Origin: JANXSG01 sp038203935
GTDB taxonomy: Bacteria; Armatimonadota; Chthonomonadetes; Chthonomonadales; Chthonomonadaceae
Assembly (NCBI GenBank): GCA_038203935.1
Contig: JBBRDM010000001.1
Span: forward strand, 17,810 to 81,809
Direction: 5' to 3'
Length of the DNA: 64,000 nucleotides
The position numbers and the translations under genes are program-made. This document shows positions 1-9,641 of this stretch, piece by piece (position 1 is the first letter of the stretch; every line of letters begins with the position of its first letter). The notes under the pieces are model-generated. The model saw nothing but the letters and a program-made list of their open reading frames with translations. It had not been told where the DNA came from and ran no database searches.

Positions 1-1092
1 ATCAAGCTGATCCGTCAGTTCTCCCATAAGCGTGCGGTATAAAGCCTCGCGCGATTCAAGCACTGCTGCATCCAGCGCATTGACATTCGTGTAGGCAACG
101 ACCGCCCCCATAGACCGCGCCGCCTCCATACCGCGAACAATCAATGAAGTCTTGCCCGTCTGCCGAGTCCCTTTCACCAATATCACACTGTGCCGATTGG
201 CTATTGCTGTGTTCAGCCGCGCATCCGCAGGGCGCGGAATGTAGAAAGGAGAATCCAGCGGGACTGCACCTCCGGCAGTCTCCAGTAAAATAGGCTTTGG
301 CGGAGCGGGGAGGACCATATCGGCTGCTCGAATATTTTGAGAAGAGGCGCTGCCATCTTGAACACCCGAGCGGATCTGACGATATAGCTCCACCGTTTCC
401 GGGGAAGGAGAGGTGTTCATTTCGCGGTGGAGCAGCAGGCGCAGCTCGCGATATATCTGTGTTGCTTCCGCAAGCTCGCCGGAGGCCGCGTATACCTGCA
501 TCAAGCTGCGATACGCTCCTTCACGCAGGGTATCCACAGTAATCACCTGGCGCAAATACCCTGCCGCAGTGGAGAAATCTCCTTGATTTACGCAGTTCTC
601 GGCCAGCCGCTCCAGCGCTGCCAGATAAGAGAACTCCCGATCTCGGCGCGCAGGGAATATCCACTCTTCAAGGCAGCCTTCCAGCAGCGGACCGCGATAA
701 AGCGCCACCGCTTTGCGCCAGAATTCGGGTTCCTGACGGGCCGAGGCTTCATCAAAGGCAACTAAATCGATATCAGCGCCAACGATATTCAGGCGCAGGG
801 TGTGCCGTGTCGGAGATTCTATACGAAACGCTTCGGTGCCAAGCCCCTGCCTGAGATGAGAGAGAGTCTGCCTTAAATTATAGAGGGCCTTCTCCTGGTC
901 ACTATCTGGCCAGAGAAGCCCGGCGAGATACTCCCTTTCTATTTCACGATCGTGCCAGAGCGCCAGCAGCGCCAGCAGATAAGCTCCTTTACGCGAGGGC
1001 AAAGGCGGCAGTCGCAGCCCGTTCACGCTTATGGACAGCGGCCCAAAGAGCTCGATTTTAAATTTTGGCGATTCTGCGCATACTTCACCCAA
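1..1092 (-). CDS. BTAD/SARP-type regulator fused to AAA-like ATPase (C-terminus beyond window)
   Basis: The minus strand is open for 364 codons from a TTG at 1092 to the left edge, so the C-terminus is missing. A winged-helix-like N-terminus (about residues 10-95, containing RKGAYLLALLALWHDRE) is followed by a helical bacterial transcriptional activation domain (about 95-235) and then an ATPase domain beginning with the P-loop-like GTRQTGKTS (about residue 307). This order is known from SARP/BTAD regulators that carry a signalling ATPase. The TTG was chosen because AGAAGGAGA lies about 9 bases upstream; no ATG lies near the domain start. The gene is divergent from the one at 1605, whose ATPase has the related NTRQMGKSS, which suggests a functional link (inference). 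Targets and ligand are unknown. Confidence 0.8.
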   Translation of the reverse strand, partial: MGEVCAESPKFKIELFGPLSISVNGLRLPPLPSRKGAYLLALLALWHDREIEREYLAGLLWPDSDQEKALYNLRQTLSHLRQGLGTEAFRIESPTRHTLRLNIVGADIDLVAFDEASARQEPEFWRKAVALYRGPLLEGCLEEWIFPARRDREFSYLAALERLAENCVNQGDFSTAAGYLRQVITVDTLREGAYRSLMQVYAASGELAEATQIYRELRLLLHREMNTSPSPETVELYRQIRSGVQDGSASSQNIRAADMVLPAPPKPILLETAGGAVPLDSPFYIPRPADARLNTAIANRHSVILVKGTRQTGKTSLIVRGMEAARSMGAVVAYTNVNALDAAVLESREALYRTLMGELTDQLD

Positions 1093-1345
1093 ATGATCGA
1101 ATCTCCTTCTCTGCTGCCTTGATACAGCAGAATATTCCCTCCCTCATGACGTACTTCCTGCCGAGTCGGCTTCATACCATCTGTTGTGAAACGCAATTCT
1201 ATCCGATCTATAGACGTTCTCATATACGCTTGCTCTGCATACTGTCAGGACAGATACAGTGCGGTGTGCTGTTTTCACAATAATTCTGTGCCGCAGGAGA
1301 TTATTTCTCAGCCGCCGAACTTGCTGACAGGTCAGATAGAAACGG

Positions 1346-1586
1346 CCCTCATCCCCCGGCCCCTTCTCCCAAAAACAGGAGAAGGGGAGATTAAACACAC
1401 AAATTAGCCCCTCTCCTCCGAGCTTGCGAGGGCATAGGAAGGAGCGGGGTTGGGGTGAGGTTAAAACTCCCTCTCCCACGAGGAACGAACGAATCGGTAG
1501 GGCAGATGCTCCGTCGTCTGCCGAGGGAATCGGCAGGCATTCCCCCTTCTCCTGTTTTTGGGAGAAGGGGGCAGGGGGATGAGGGC
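1346..1586. repeat. Composite intergenic hairpin repeat (copy 1)
   Basis: Two inverted arms (1346-1390 and about 1544-1586) each contain CCCTTCTCC, a CAAAAACA loop and GGAGAAGGG. Between them lie CCCTCTCC..GAGGAACGA and a GTAGGGCAGATGCTCCGTCG module. The same modules recur at 48.9, 51.1, 52.3, 53.3, 54.1, 56.7 and 63.1 kb. The block fills most of the gap between the divergent genes at 1092 and 1605. Open frames across it are not credible genes. Confidence 0.85.
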
Positions 1587-1604
1587 AATTGTAGTTGGGG
1601 TGGG

Positions 1605-3908
1605 GTGCATTTGACACATTCACATACACATTCATTTTATATATCGGGCGGGACGCTTCCTATAGATGCGAACTCTTATGTCGTACGCCAGGCGGATACC
1701 GAGCTTTTCGAGGCGCTTCGAAACGCGGAATTCTGCTACGTCCTGAATACTCGCCAGATGGGAAAATCATCCCTGATGGTGCGCACCGCCAACCGCCTCA
1801 GGCATGAAGGCGTCGCCGTGGTCGGCCTGGATATCACCGCGGTAGGGCAAAACCTGACGCCTGTCCAGTGGTACGACGGCCTTTTAGCTCTCCTGGGAGA
1901 GCAGCTTCATCTCGAGACGCCGCTTGAAGATTTCTGGCTGAAGAATGCCCATCTCGGACCGATGCAGCGATTTATGGCCTCTATTCAGCAGGTGGTGCTG
2001 CCAAATGTGCCAGGGCCTGTGGTTATCTTCGTCGATGAAATTGATGCCGTGCGTTCGCTGCCTTTCTCAGCGGATGAGTTTTTTGCCGGCATTAGAGAGT
2101 GCTACAATCGCCGTGCAATGGTGCCTGAGTTCAAGCGCCTTACTTTCTGCCTGCTTGGGGTCGCTACGCCCACCGATCTTATCTCCGATGTCCAGCTTTC
2201 TCCTTTCAATATCGGCCGCCGAATACCGCTGCACGATTTTATTCCCGCAGAGGCCGCTGCTCTGGCAGAAGGAATGGAAAACGGCGTTTCTGTACTGCAG
2301 CGGGTGCTCTACTGGACAAACGGAAATCCCTACATGACTCAGCGCCTTTGCCAGGCGATAGTCGAATTCGCTTTTGTAAGTAAAAGGGCGGCGCATAGCT
2401 CGGATGTGGATCGTCTGTGCGCCGAGCTCTTCCTGACAAAATCCGCCCACGTCAGTGATGATAATCTGGCATTTGCGCGGAACAGATTGCTGCAGAGCGA
2501 TGGCGATATTGCGGCGGTGCTGGAGCTGTATCAGCAGATATGGAATGGAAAGCACATCCCGGACGATGAAACGAATCCCCTGACAAGCATTCTAAAACTT
2601 TCGGGGGTTGTGCGTAAAGATGCCGGCTGCCTTGCCATTCGAAACAAAATATACAGAGAGATGTTCGACCGCGATTGGGTACGCGAGCATATGCCGGATG
2701 CCGAGAAACGGCGGCAGCGCGCAGCCTATCGAAAAGGGCTGGCACGAGCAGCAGCAGTGGGAACCTGTGGAGTTCTGCTGCTGGGAACCCTGACTTTCAC
2801 CGCCTTATCGAACGCCCGCACCGCTAGAATCGCACTGCAAAGCGCCATCGTGGAGCGCAACCACGCCCGGCAGGAGAAAAATCGCGCGGATCAAAATGCG
2901 CGCGATTTACTAATTGAACACAATCACGCCTTAGCCGAAAAAGAACGAGCAGATCGTATGGCGAGGGCGATGGAACTGTCATTTGCACCGAAAAAACTGA
3001 AACCGCCGGATCCGTCTGCGCTGGCCGTCACGGATCAAAACAAGATATCTGGAGAATCTCAGTCTCGATCTCAGAAACCTGAACCAGAACGAATCGCAGA
3101 TTCGAAGACTCAGAAATCCCCAGTGCTGGCAGTGGGAAGCAGCCATTTGAACGGCTCAGGAAATACAGACCTGGCGACAGCGAAAGTACACTACTCAACG
3201 CTGAATAAAAATCAGCACGCTGTCACAAAAAAACCGGAGCCTATGACAGCAAAAATACACTACTCACCACTGAATAAAAATCAGCAGACTGTCACAAAAA
3301 AACCTGAACCTACGACCGCGAAAGTCCAGTATTGGAGTGCCAATCCTAATCCGCCGGAACAGACAAGAAAACCTGCGACATCGCGAAGCCTGAGCGGCGG
3401 CTCTTCTCAATCTGGATTCATACCTTATATTCATTCGAAACTGGGACTTGGAAGCCCGCCAAATACGCAAATAGATGCCGCGTCTTTGAGTGATGAAAAT
3501 GCGCTGCCCTCTGGTTTCTGGCTCTTTAAAATGGAACCGGCACAGGCAGACATAATCAAGCGGGGCGGCACTACTCAGTTCAATATCCGGGCCATCGATG
3601 TTAACGATTGGCATGTCGAAGCTGTCTACAGCCTGGGCCAGCTGAAGGAAGAGGCGGTTTATCGTTTTAAATTCCGTGCCAGGGCGGATAGCCCAAGAAA
3701 GATGCTGCTGAATTTTCAAGTCGCTTCCGGAGACTTTCACAGCCTCGTTACGCCTTATCTTCAGGCGCATCTGGGGACGACATGGCGCATGTATCAGTTC
3801 GATGTGCAGCCTCGTAGTGTGGGTGAGCTCAATCAGGTAGCATTCTTTCTTGGCAATAAGCTGGGAAGTGTCTGGCTGAAGGATGTCAGTTTTGTAAAGA
3901 TTTCGTAA
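1605..3908 (+). CDS. AAA-like ATPase with transmembrane helix, coiled coil and C-terminal CBM-like domain
   Basis: About 767 residues from a GTG at 1605. The frame is open further upstream to 1455, but that part is repeat DNA, so the start is placed just before the family-typical FYISGGTLP; TTG 1611 is an alternative. Residues about 11-360 form an AAA-like ATPase (AAA_35 type), with Walker A NTRQMGKSS (about 48-56) and Walker B VVIFVDEID (about 139-147). A membrane helix (about 382-402) is followed by a heptad-rich coiled coil with repeated E-R-N-H-A patterns, a lysine/proline-rich linker made of 23-residue repeats, and a C-terminal beta-rich domain (about 640-767) resembling carbohydrate-binding module 4/9 folds. 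The topology implies a cytoplasmic ATPase and an outward-facing binding domain. Function unknown; a sensory or secretion role is inference. Confidence 0.8.
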   Translation: MHLTHSHTHSFYISGGTLPIDANSYVVRQADTELFEALRNAEFCYVLNTRQMGKSSLMVRTANRLRHEGVAVVGLDITAVGQNLTPVQWYDGLLALLGEQLHLETPLEDFWLKNAHLGPMQRFMASIQQVVLPNVPGPVVIFVDEIDAVRSLPFSADEFFAGIRECYNRRAMVPEFKRLTFCLLGVATPTDLISDVQLSPFNIGRRIPLHDFIPAEAAALAEGMENGVSVLQRVLYWTNGNPYMTQRLCQAIVEFAFVSKRAAHSSDVDRLCAELFLTKSAHVSDDNLAFARNRLLQSDGDIAAVLELYQQIWNGKHIPDDETNPLTSILKLSGVVRKDAGCLAIRNKIYREMFDRDWVREHMPDAEKRRQRAAYRKGLARAAAVGTCGVLLLGTLTFTALSNARTARIALQSAIVERNHARQEKNRADQNARDLLIEHNHALAEKERADRMARAMELSFAPKKLKPPDPSALAVTDQNKISGESQSRSQKPEPERIADSKTQKSPVLAVGSSHLNGSGNTDLATAKVHYSTLNKNQHAVTKKPEPMTAKIHYSPLNKNQQTVTKKPEPTTAKVQYWSANPNPPEQTRKPATSRSLSGGSSQSGFIPYIHSKLGLGSPPNTQIDAASLSDENALPSGFWLFKMEPAQADIIKRGGTTQFNIRAIDVNDWHVEAVYSLGQLKEEAVYRFKFRARADSPRKMLLNFQVASGDFHSLVTPYLQAHLGTTWRMYQFDVQPRSVGELNQVAFFLGNKLGSVWLKDVSFVKIS
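3177..3314 (+). repeat. Tandem 69-bp repeat inside the AAA/CBM gene
   Basis: Two adjacent 69-base units (3177-3245 and 3246-3314) encode 23-residue repeats of the type TAK(V/I)HYS.LNKNQ..VTKKPEP. A third, degenerate unit follows. They form the linker between the coiled coil and the C-terminal domain. Confidence 0.85.
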
Positions 3909-3933
3909 CTCCTTTTTACGATTTGCTGTTCCA

Positions 3934-4017
3934 GGTTAACTCCCCGGCTTAATATCCTGCCGGTTAACTCCAGACTTAATATCCTGCCGGTAACCTCTCC
4001 AGCATAAATATCCTGCA
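3934..4017. repeat. Tandem ~28-bp intergenic repeats
   Basis: Three imperfect units at 3934-3961, 3962-3988 and 3989-4017 share GGTTAACTCC, then CTTAATATCCTGCC. A weaker fourth copy starts near 4055 (GGTTAACCCCCCGACG). They lie between two plus-strand genes. There are no unique spacers, so this is not a CRISPR array. Confidence 0.8.
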
Positions 4018-4154
4018 GGAATCTAATCCTTACCGGCACGGCGAAAGTCTTTCTGGTTAACCCCCCGACGTAAATTTCTCTATTTCATACACGCTGTGAT
4101 ATACAGCCGCCTGCGATACTGCATATATTAACGTTCTCGAACAGGAGAATTTCG

Positions 4155-5183
4155 ATGCAGATACGCAGGGCAAAAATTGGTGTCGTCCTTATCCTTCTTC
4201 CCTTATGGATATTTCTTCTCTCTCGGAGGAACCACCAGGTTTATGTGGTTCAGGAACTCAGTGTTCCCGGGTACACCGATACGGCGGCTTTGGCCATCAA
4301 CGACCACAGGCAGGCGGTGGGGCTGTGCACTTCCGCAAATGCTCCCCGGCAGGGCATCCTCTGGGAAAATGGCAGGGCTGTGCACCTGGGAGCGCTTGGA
4401 GGCTTATGGAGTCAGGGAAACGGCATCAATGAGAAGGGGCAGATTGTAGGGGCCGCATCTTCATTTAAAGGATTCTCTCGCGCGTTCCTCTGGCAAAATG
4501 GCCGCATGATAGACCTGGGCACCCTGGGCGGGAAGCAGAGCGAAGCCATGGCCATCAATAACCTGGGCGAGATAGTGGGCTGGGCTGAAACGGTTCGGGG
4601 TAAACGCCATGCTTTTCTATGGCAAAAGGGGCGTATGATCGACTTAAAAACCCTGGGAGGAGAACAGAGCGAGGCGAGGGCGATTAATGATGCGGGCCAA
4701 ATCGCAGGCTGGGCAGATCTACGTTCCGCTGATCGTCATGCTATTCTCTGGGACCAGTGCCAGCTTCATGATTTAGGCACATTTGGAGGCCCGAATAGTC
4801 AGGCCAATGCCATCAATATTCAGGGAGAGGTGGTGGGATATGCCGATACATCCAGCCTCGCCCGGCACTCTTTCCGCTGCACAAAGGGAGCGATGGCAGA
4901 CCTGGACTCACGCGCGGATCTATCCGATGACTCCACCGCCACTGCCATCAATAACAGCGGGCAGATCGTGGGGTTTTGCTCGGGCATTCATGTCGATGGT
5001 AACCATGGTGCAGACCTGGCATTCAAAATGCACGGCGATCATCTGGAACTGCTGCGCAGCCTGCTTCCAGGCACATCGGGGTATCGTCTCAAGGACGCGG
5101 CCGGCATCAACAGCGCAGGGGATGTCATCGCTAACACCGTCAGCACAAATGGCAGCCTCGCCCTCCTCCTGCTCAAAAAGTAG
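4155..5183 (+). CDS. HAF-repeat exported/membrane-anchored protein
   Basis: 342 residues. An N-terminal hydrophobic segment (about residues 8-23, IGVVLILLPLWIFLLS) is a signal anchor. The rest is built of HAF-type repeats of about 40-45 residues with the patterns W.NGR(M/A)..LGTLGG, S.A.AIN..G.IVGWA and RHAFLW, seen about six times. HAF-repeat proteins are exported proteins of unknown function predicted to form beta-propeller-like folds. The start is supported by CAGGAGAATTTCG directly before the ATG. No catalytic motif was recognised. Confidence 0.85.
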   Translation: MQIRRAKIGVVLILLPLWIFLLSRRNHQVYVVQELSVPGYTDTAALAINDHRQAVGLCTSANAPRQGILWENGRAVHLGALGGLWSQGNGINEKGQIVGAASSFKGFSRAFLWQNGRMIDLGTLGGKQSEAMAINNLGEIVGWAETVRGKRHAFLWQKGRMIDLKTLGGEQSEARAINDAGQIAGWADLRSADRHAILWDQCQLHDLGTFGGPNSQANAINIQGEVVGYADTSSLARHSFRCTKGAMADLDSRADLSDDSTATAINNSGQIVGFCSGIHVDGNHGADLAFKMHGDHLELLRSLLPGTSGYRLKDAAGINSAGDVIANTVSTNGSLALLLLKK

Positions 5184-5397
5184 CTCCATTAATACCTGTT
5201 AGGAAAGAATGATTACGGCGGAACCCGGCAAATACTTCCTCTGCGGGTCTTCCATTACCAAGCTCCCTCTGTTCCAAACCACGCTGGATGCCCTCTGTAG
5301 TTTCCGCTTGCTCCAGGCGTTCTTCCAGCATCAGCCGCTAACTCTCTGCATCCGGTACGATAAACTCCGCCTTGCCATGGACCGTTTAAACAACTGG
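5173..5397 (-). pseudogene. Decayed Phd/YefM-type antitoxin
   Basis: The minus strand from about 5397 reads PVV, stop (TAA at 5386-5388), TVHGKAEFIVPDAES, stop (TAG at 5338-5340), then RLMLEERLEQAETTEGIQRG and a tail with GRPAEEVFAGFR, ending at a TGA at 5173-5175. This aligns along its length with the intact antitoxin at 52451 (VNGRAEVVVQDADSYQ, ETMSAIREGI, KPAEQVFDEM). Two in-frame stops and loss of the N-terminus next to the palindromic element at 5411 show it is dead. No cognate toxin remains beside it. Confidence 0.75.
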
Positions 5398-5410
5398 ATT
5401 TTTCGTCTCC

Positions 5411-5462
5411 CTCATCTGAGAATAAAAATCATCGATCTTGCAAAAGTAATCTGTGTAATCTG
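5411..5462. repeat. Palindromic dispersed element, copy 1, left part (interrupted by intron)
   Basis: From CTCATCTGAGAATAAAAATC to GTGTAATCTG this matches the element at 24997-25293. The rest of the copy continues after the intron at 7392. The outer ends present in the other copies are missing here. Confidence 0.8.
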
Positions 5463-5932
5463 GTGCGCCAGGATAAGCCTGGTATATCTAGCTGAGTGAA
5501 ATGTCTCAGCCGTGCAATTGCTCATTCGGCACGTAGCCCACCAGCGATGTTCTCGGGTAACCGCAGCATCGAAGCCTGGGAAAGCGAATGTGCGAGCCGC
5601 AACAAACGTGAACCCGATTCGGCTTCGTTACGCTAATGGTCGTGACTAACCTCCCAGATAGGGTGAAGTCTGGTATCTGCATACTTTTAATGAGCCTTCA
5701 AGTATGCAGGACGACCCGGAGTGACTGGGGGCGGCGCGTACAGACTGATATACCGAGGAACCTGGGAGATCCATAGGAGTGCCTTCACTGGTAACTTCGG
5801 GAACAAATGCATAAGTTCCTGCAAGGCTCCTCTGGAAGTCGGACACGCCCATAGTAGCGAAGATACGGCTAACCCCCGAGGAGCGAAGGGACGTGACTGC
5901 TGACACGCAGTTAACAAGAAAGGGAGTGCCGC

Positions 5933-7391
<1,459 letters not shown>

Positions 7392-7515
7392 TGGATAAAA
7401 TGCTTTTAAATCCTTAGATTGTGAGATTCCTTTTATAGGGAATGCTTCAGATTTTTTATCCACAGATTACACAGATTAGCACAGATTACATTGTTTCTAT
7501 CATGCAGGGGACAGC
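7392..7515. repeat. Palindromic dispersed element, copy 1, right part
   Basis: TGGATAAAATGCTTTTAAAT through TTTTTATCCACAGATTACAC and the following CAGATTAGCACAGATTAC matches the 9268-9565 and 24997-25293 copies. Homology fades after ATTGTTTCTATCATGCA. Confidence 0.85.
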
Positions 7516-7559
7516 ATTGCGAATAATTTTCAATTAAGATTATATTGAAACCTCTCAGA

Positions 7560-7688
7560 ATGTACCGGCCTCCAAATGATCTGTCAGCCGAGGGAAAACA
7601 GTATCTGATCGAAGTTTACGATTGGCTTTCTGAGGGTTTCGATACGTCCGATCTGCTGACCGCAAAGGCGATAATTGAGCAGCTATAA
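7560..7688 (+). pseudogene. C-terminal fragment of a predicted ATPase/cyclase-like protein
   Basis: 42 codons ending in VYDWLSEGFDTSDLLTAKAIIEQL and TAA. The pattern YGWFTEGFDT.DL.EAKALL is typical of the C-terminus of large TPR-containing predicted ATPases with adenylate-cyclase domains. Nothing upstream belongs to such a gene, because the palindromic element and the intron occupy that space. This is a truncated remnant; family assignment is from memory of the motif. Confidence 0.55.
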
Positions 7689-7828
7689 ATATTTTTTAAT
7701 TAAATTTTTACTAACGGGTTAAATAACGTTTAACTAACGCCGTCTCTGGTAAATTGGTGCGAATACGATTGATGATACGCAATCTGTCATTAAACAAACC
7801 AAATTTTTAACCACGAGAAGGGAAAAAA

Positions 7829-8006
7829 ATGTTAGCTCAACAAGTGATTGGCGCTTTCCGCGCCCCACTGCGCGGAGATTTGATTGAACCCGGAGACACG
7901 CACTACGATGAGGCGCGAAAACTTCACCCGCCTGGCTCAAATCAAATCCGAATATGATTCGCAGAATCTATTCCATATCAATCAGAATGCAAAGCCTGCG
8001 CCGTAG
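7829..8006 (+). pseudogene. Internally deleted FAD-linked (BBE-type) oxidase
   Basis: ATG at 7829 after GAGAAGGGAAAAA starts MLAQQVIGAFRAPLRGDLI and then EPGDTHYDEARK, the N-terminus of FAD-binding PCMH/BBE oxidoreductases. The next bases, in another frame, read ENFTRLAQIKSEYDSQNLF then HINQNAKPAP and stop, which is the C-terminus of the same family (usual form YDP.NLF..NQNI.P). Some 400 central codons are missing, so this is a deletion pseudogene. Confidence 0.75.
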
Positions 8007-8093
8007 GAACTGTTATAAATATCGGCAGCAGAACGAACTCAATCCAAACCACTATATTGTGGTATTTACGAGAATACAAGGAAAGCATCTGAA

Positions 8094-9059
8094 ATGAAAT
8101 ACAACATGTTTAGACGAGATTCATCGATTGCCGCTCTTGCGGGTCTGGTATCAATATTCGCCCAGCCTGCATATGCTCAAGCCCCGCTAGCCAGTCCTGC
8201 CGTAATCAGCGGGAACACAACTCCACCCGCCGCTCTGCAAGGCAGCGCCAAGGGACTCCTGCTTGGCACGAATTCGAACTTTCAGTGGATTCAATCCTAC
8301 GGTGGCCCCCTGATTCTGAACAGCAACGGCGGTCAGGGAGGCGGTAATCTGGTGGGGATCGGGCTTACCAATCCAACTTGGACCCTCGATGTCGCCGGGA
8401 CTATCCGCGGTACCGGCGATGGCCCCAATTTTGCGTCTCCCGGTATCATTGGCAGAGCCTCTTCTCAGCCGGGTGTCTTGGGAATGAGCACTGGAGGGAA
8501 CGGAGTTTATGGTCAGGGAGGCAGTGCAGGCGTAGTGGCGAATGGAATACAGTATGGCGTTTATGCATTCTCAGCAGGCTTTGCAGGGTTTTTTCGCGGC
8601 AATGTGCTTGTTCAAGGCAATGTAACTTATACCGGAGCGCTTACTCACACTTCGGACTCTCGTTACAAAATCGACGTGCAGCCGCTTAGCAGTGCGCTGA
8701 ATACCATCAAAAAAATGAACGCTGTCACTTACCAGTTCAATCGCAGCGCATTTCCAAATATGAATTTCCCTTCTGCACGTCAGATCGGATTCATCGCACA
8801 GGATGTCCAGAGTGTCCTTCCTCAGCTTGTCAGCAAAGATCGTGATGGCTATCTGTCGGTCGATTATATGCAGATGATTCCAGTACTGGTTAAAGCTATT
8901 AAGGAACAGCAGAATACGATCGATGATTTGAACCAGAAGATTCAGAGATTGAACAATTTGGAAGCCAAACTCGACTCGCTGATCGGATATACAAAGATGA
9001 CTCATCACGATAAGGCTAATAAGGTTCGACATGCAACGACTGTTGCATCCGTCCGATAG
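8094..9059 (+). CDS. Exported protein with C-terminal S74 intramolecular chaperone domain
   Basis: 321 residues. The N-terminus has a signal peptide (about residues 1-29, ending PAYAQA). The middle is glycine-rich with beta-helix-like repeats (GIGLTNPTWTLDVAGTIRG, GNGVYGQGGSAGV). The C-terminus (about 190-300) is a peptidase S74 domain: SDSRYKIDVQPL, then GFIAQDVQSVLPQLV and SVDYMQMIPVLVKAIKEQQ followed by a coiled coil. In phage tail spikes and related surface proteins this domain trimerises the fibre and cleaves itself off using a Ser/Lys pair at SD.R.K, which is present here. The host function is probably a trimeric surface or envelope fibre (inference). Confidence 0.85.
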   Translation: MKYNMFRRDSSIAALAGLVSIFAQPAYAQAPLASPAVISGNTTPPAALQGSAKGLLLGTNSNFQWIQSYGGPLILNSNGGQGGGNLVGIGLTNPTWTLDVAGTIRGTGDGPNFASPGIIGRASSQPGVLGMSTGGNGVYGQGGSAGVVANGIQYGVYAFSAGFAGFFRGNVLVQGNVTYTGALTHTSDSRYKIDVQPLSSALNTIKKMNAVTYQFNRSAFPNMNFPSARQIGFIAQDVQSVLPQLVSKDRDGYLSVDYMQMIPVLVKAIKEQQNTIDDLNQKIQRLNNLEAKLDSLIGYTKMTHHDKANKVRHATTVASVR

Positions 9060-9068
9060 CCACTGATC

Positions 9069-9103
9069 ATTCCAGATAGTATCACGGTAGTTCTATCTGG
9101 AAT
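9069..9103 (+). terminator. Hairpin after the S74 protein gene
   Basis: Perfect 11-bp inverted repeat ATTCCAGATAG (9069-9079) / CTATCTGGAAT (9093-9103) with a 13-nt loop, ten bases after the stop codon. No T-run follows, so termination is plausible but not certain. Confidence 0.5.
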
Positions 9104-9267
9104 CAAGCTCGATTCTGCTCATCTGGGCTCATTAAAACGACTTGTATAACCCGGTATAATAATCGAACTCGAAATAATCGAGCCTATGTTTTGCCGGGTT
9201 ATCTCTATGAAAAATCACTTCAAAATTCTAGGCTGGATTTTCGTTATTACTCATGTTACGCAGCCAA

Positions 9268-9565
9268 GCAGTTCATTAAGATTATATTATTTCTATCATC
9301 TAGTCGCGTGCATGATAGAAACAATGTAATCTGTGCTAATCTGAGTAATCTGTGGATAAAATGCTTTTAAATCCTTAGATTGTGAGATTCGTTTTATAGG
9401 GAATGCTTCAGATTTTTTATCCACAGATTACTCAGATTAGCACAGATTACTTTTGCAAGATCGATGATTTTAATTCTGAGATGAGGGATTTGAAATTCTA
9501 TTTCGGTAACGTTCTTTTCGGAGAACACTTTTAAAAGCTATGGGCAGCTTGATCCTGAGAACTGC
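9268..9565. repeat. Palindromic dispersed element, copy 2 (complete)
   Basis: 298 bp bounded by GCAGTTC (9268-9274) and GAACTGC (9559-9565). The centre is a long palindrome of CACAGATTA-type repeats around GGATAAAATGCTTTTAAATC. It is in inverse orientation to the copy at 24997-25293, with homology over the whole length. It has no coding capacity, so a MITE-like origin is inferred. Confidence 0.85.
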
Positions 9566-9641
9566 TCGCCTGCGTAACATCAGTGATTATATGCGGGTTG
9601 GCACGGAAATCATGATGACCATTCGACATAAGCGAGGCTCA

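Noticed and set aside
1144..1635. 163-codon minus-strand frame across the first repeat block
   Set aside because: It translates the hairpin repeats (PSSPCPLLPKTGE-type peptides) and has no conserved start or domain.
3934..4017. 28-bp tandem repeats as CRISPR
   Set aside because: Direct head-to-tail copies without spacers.
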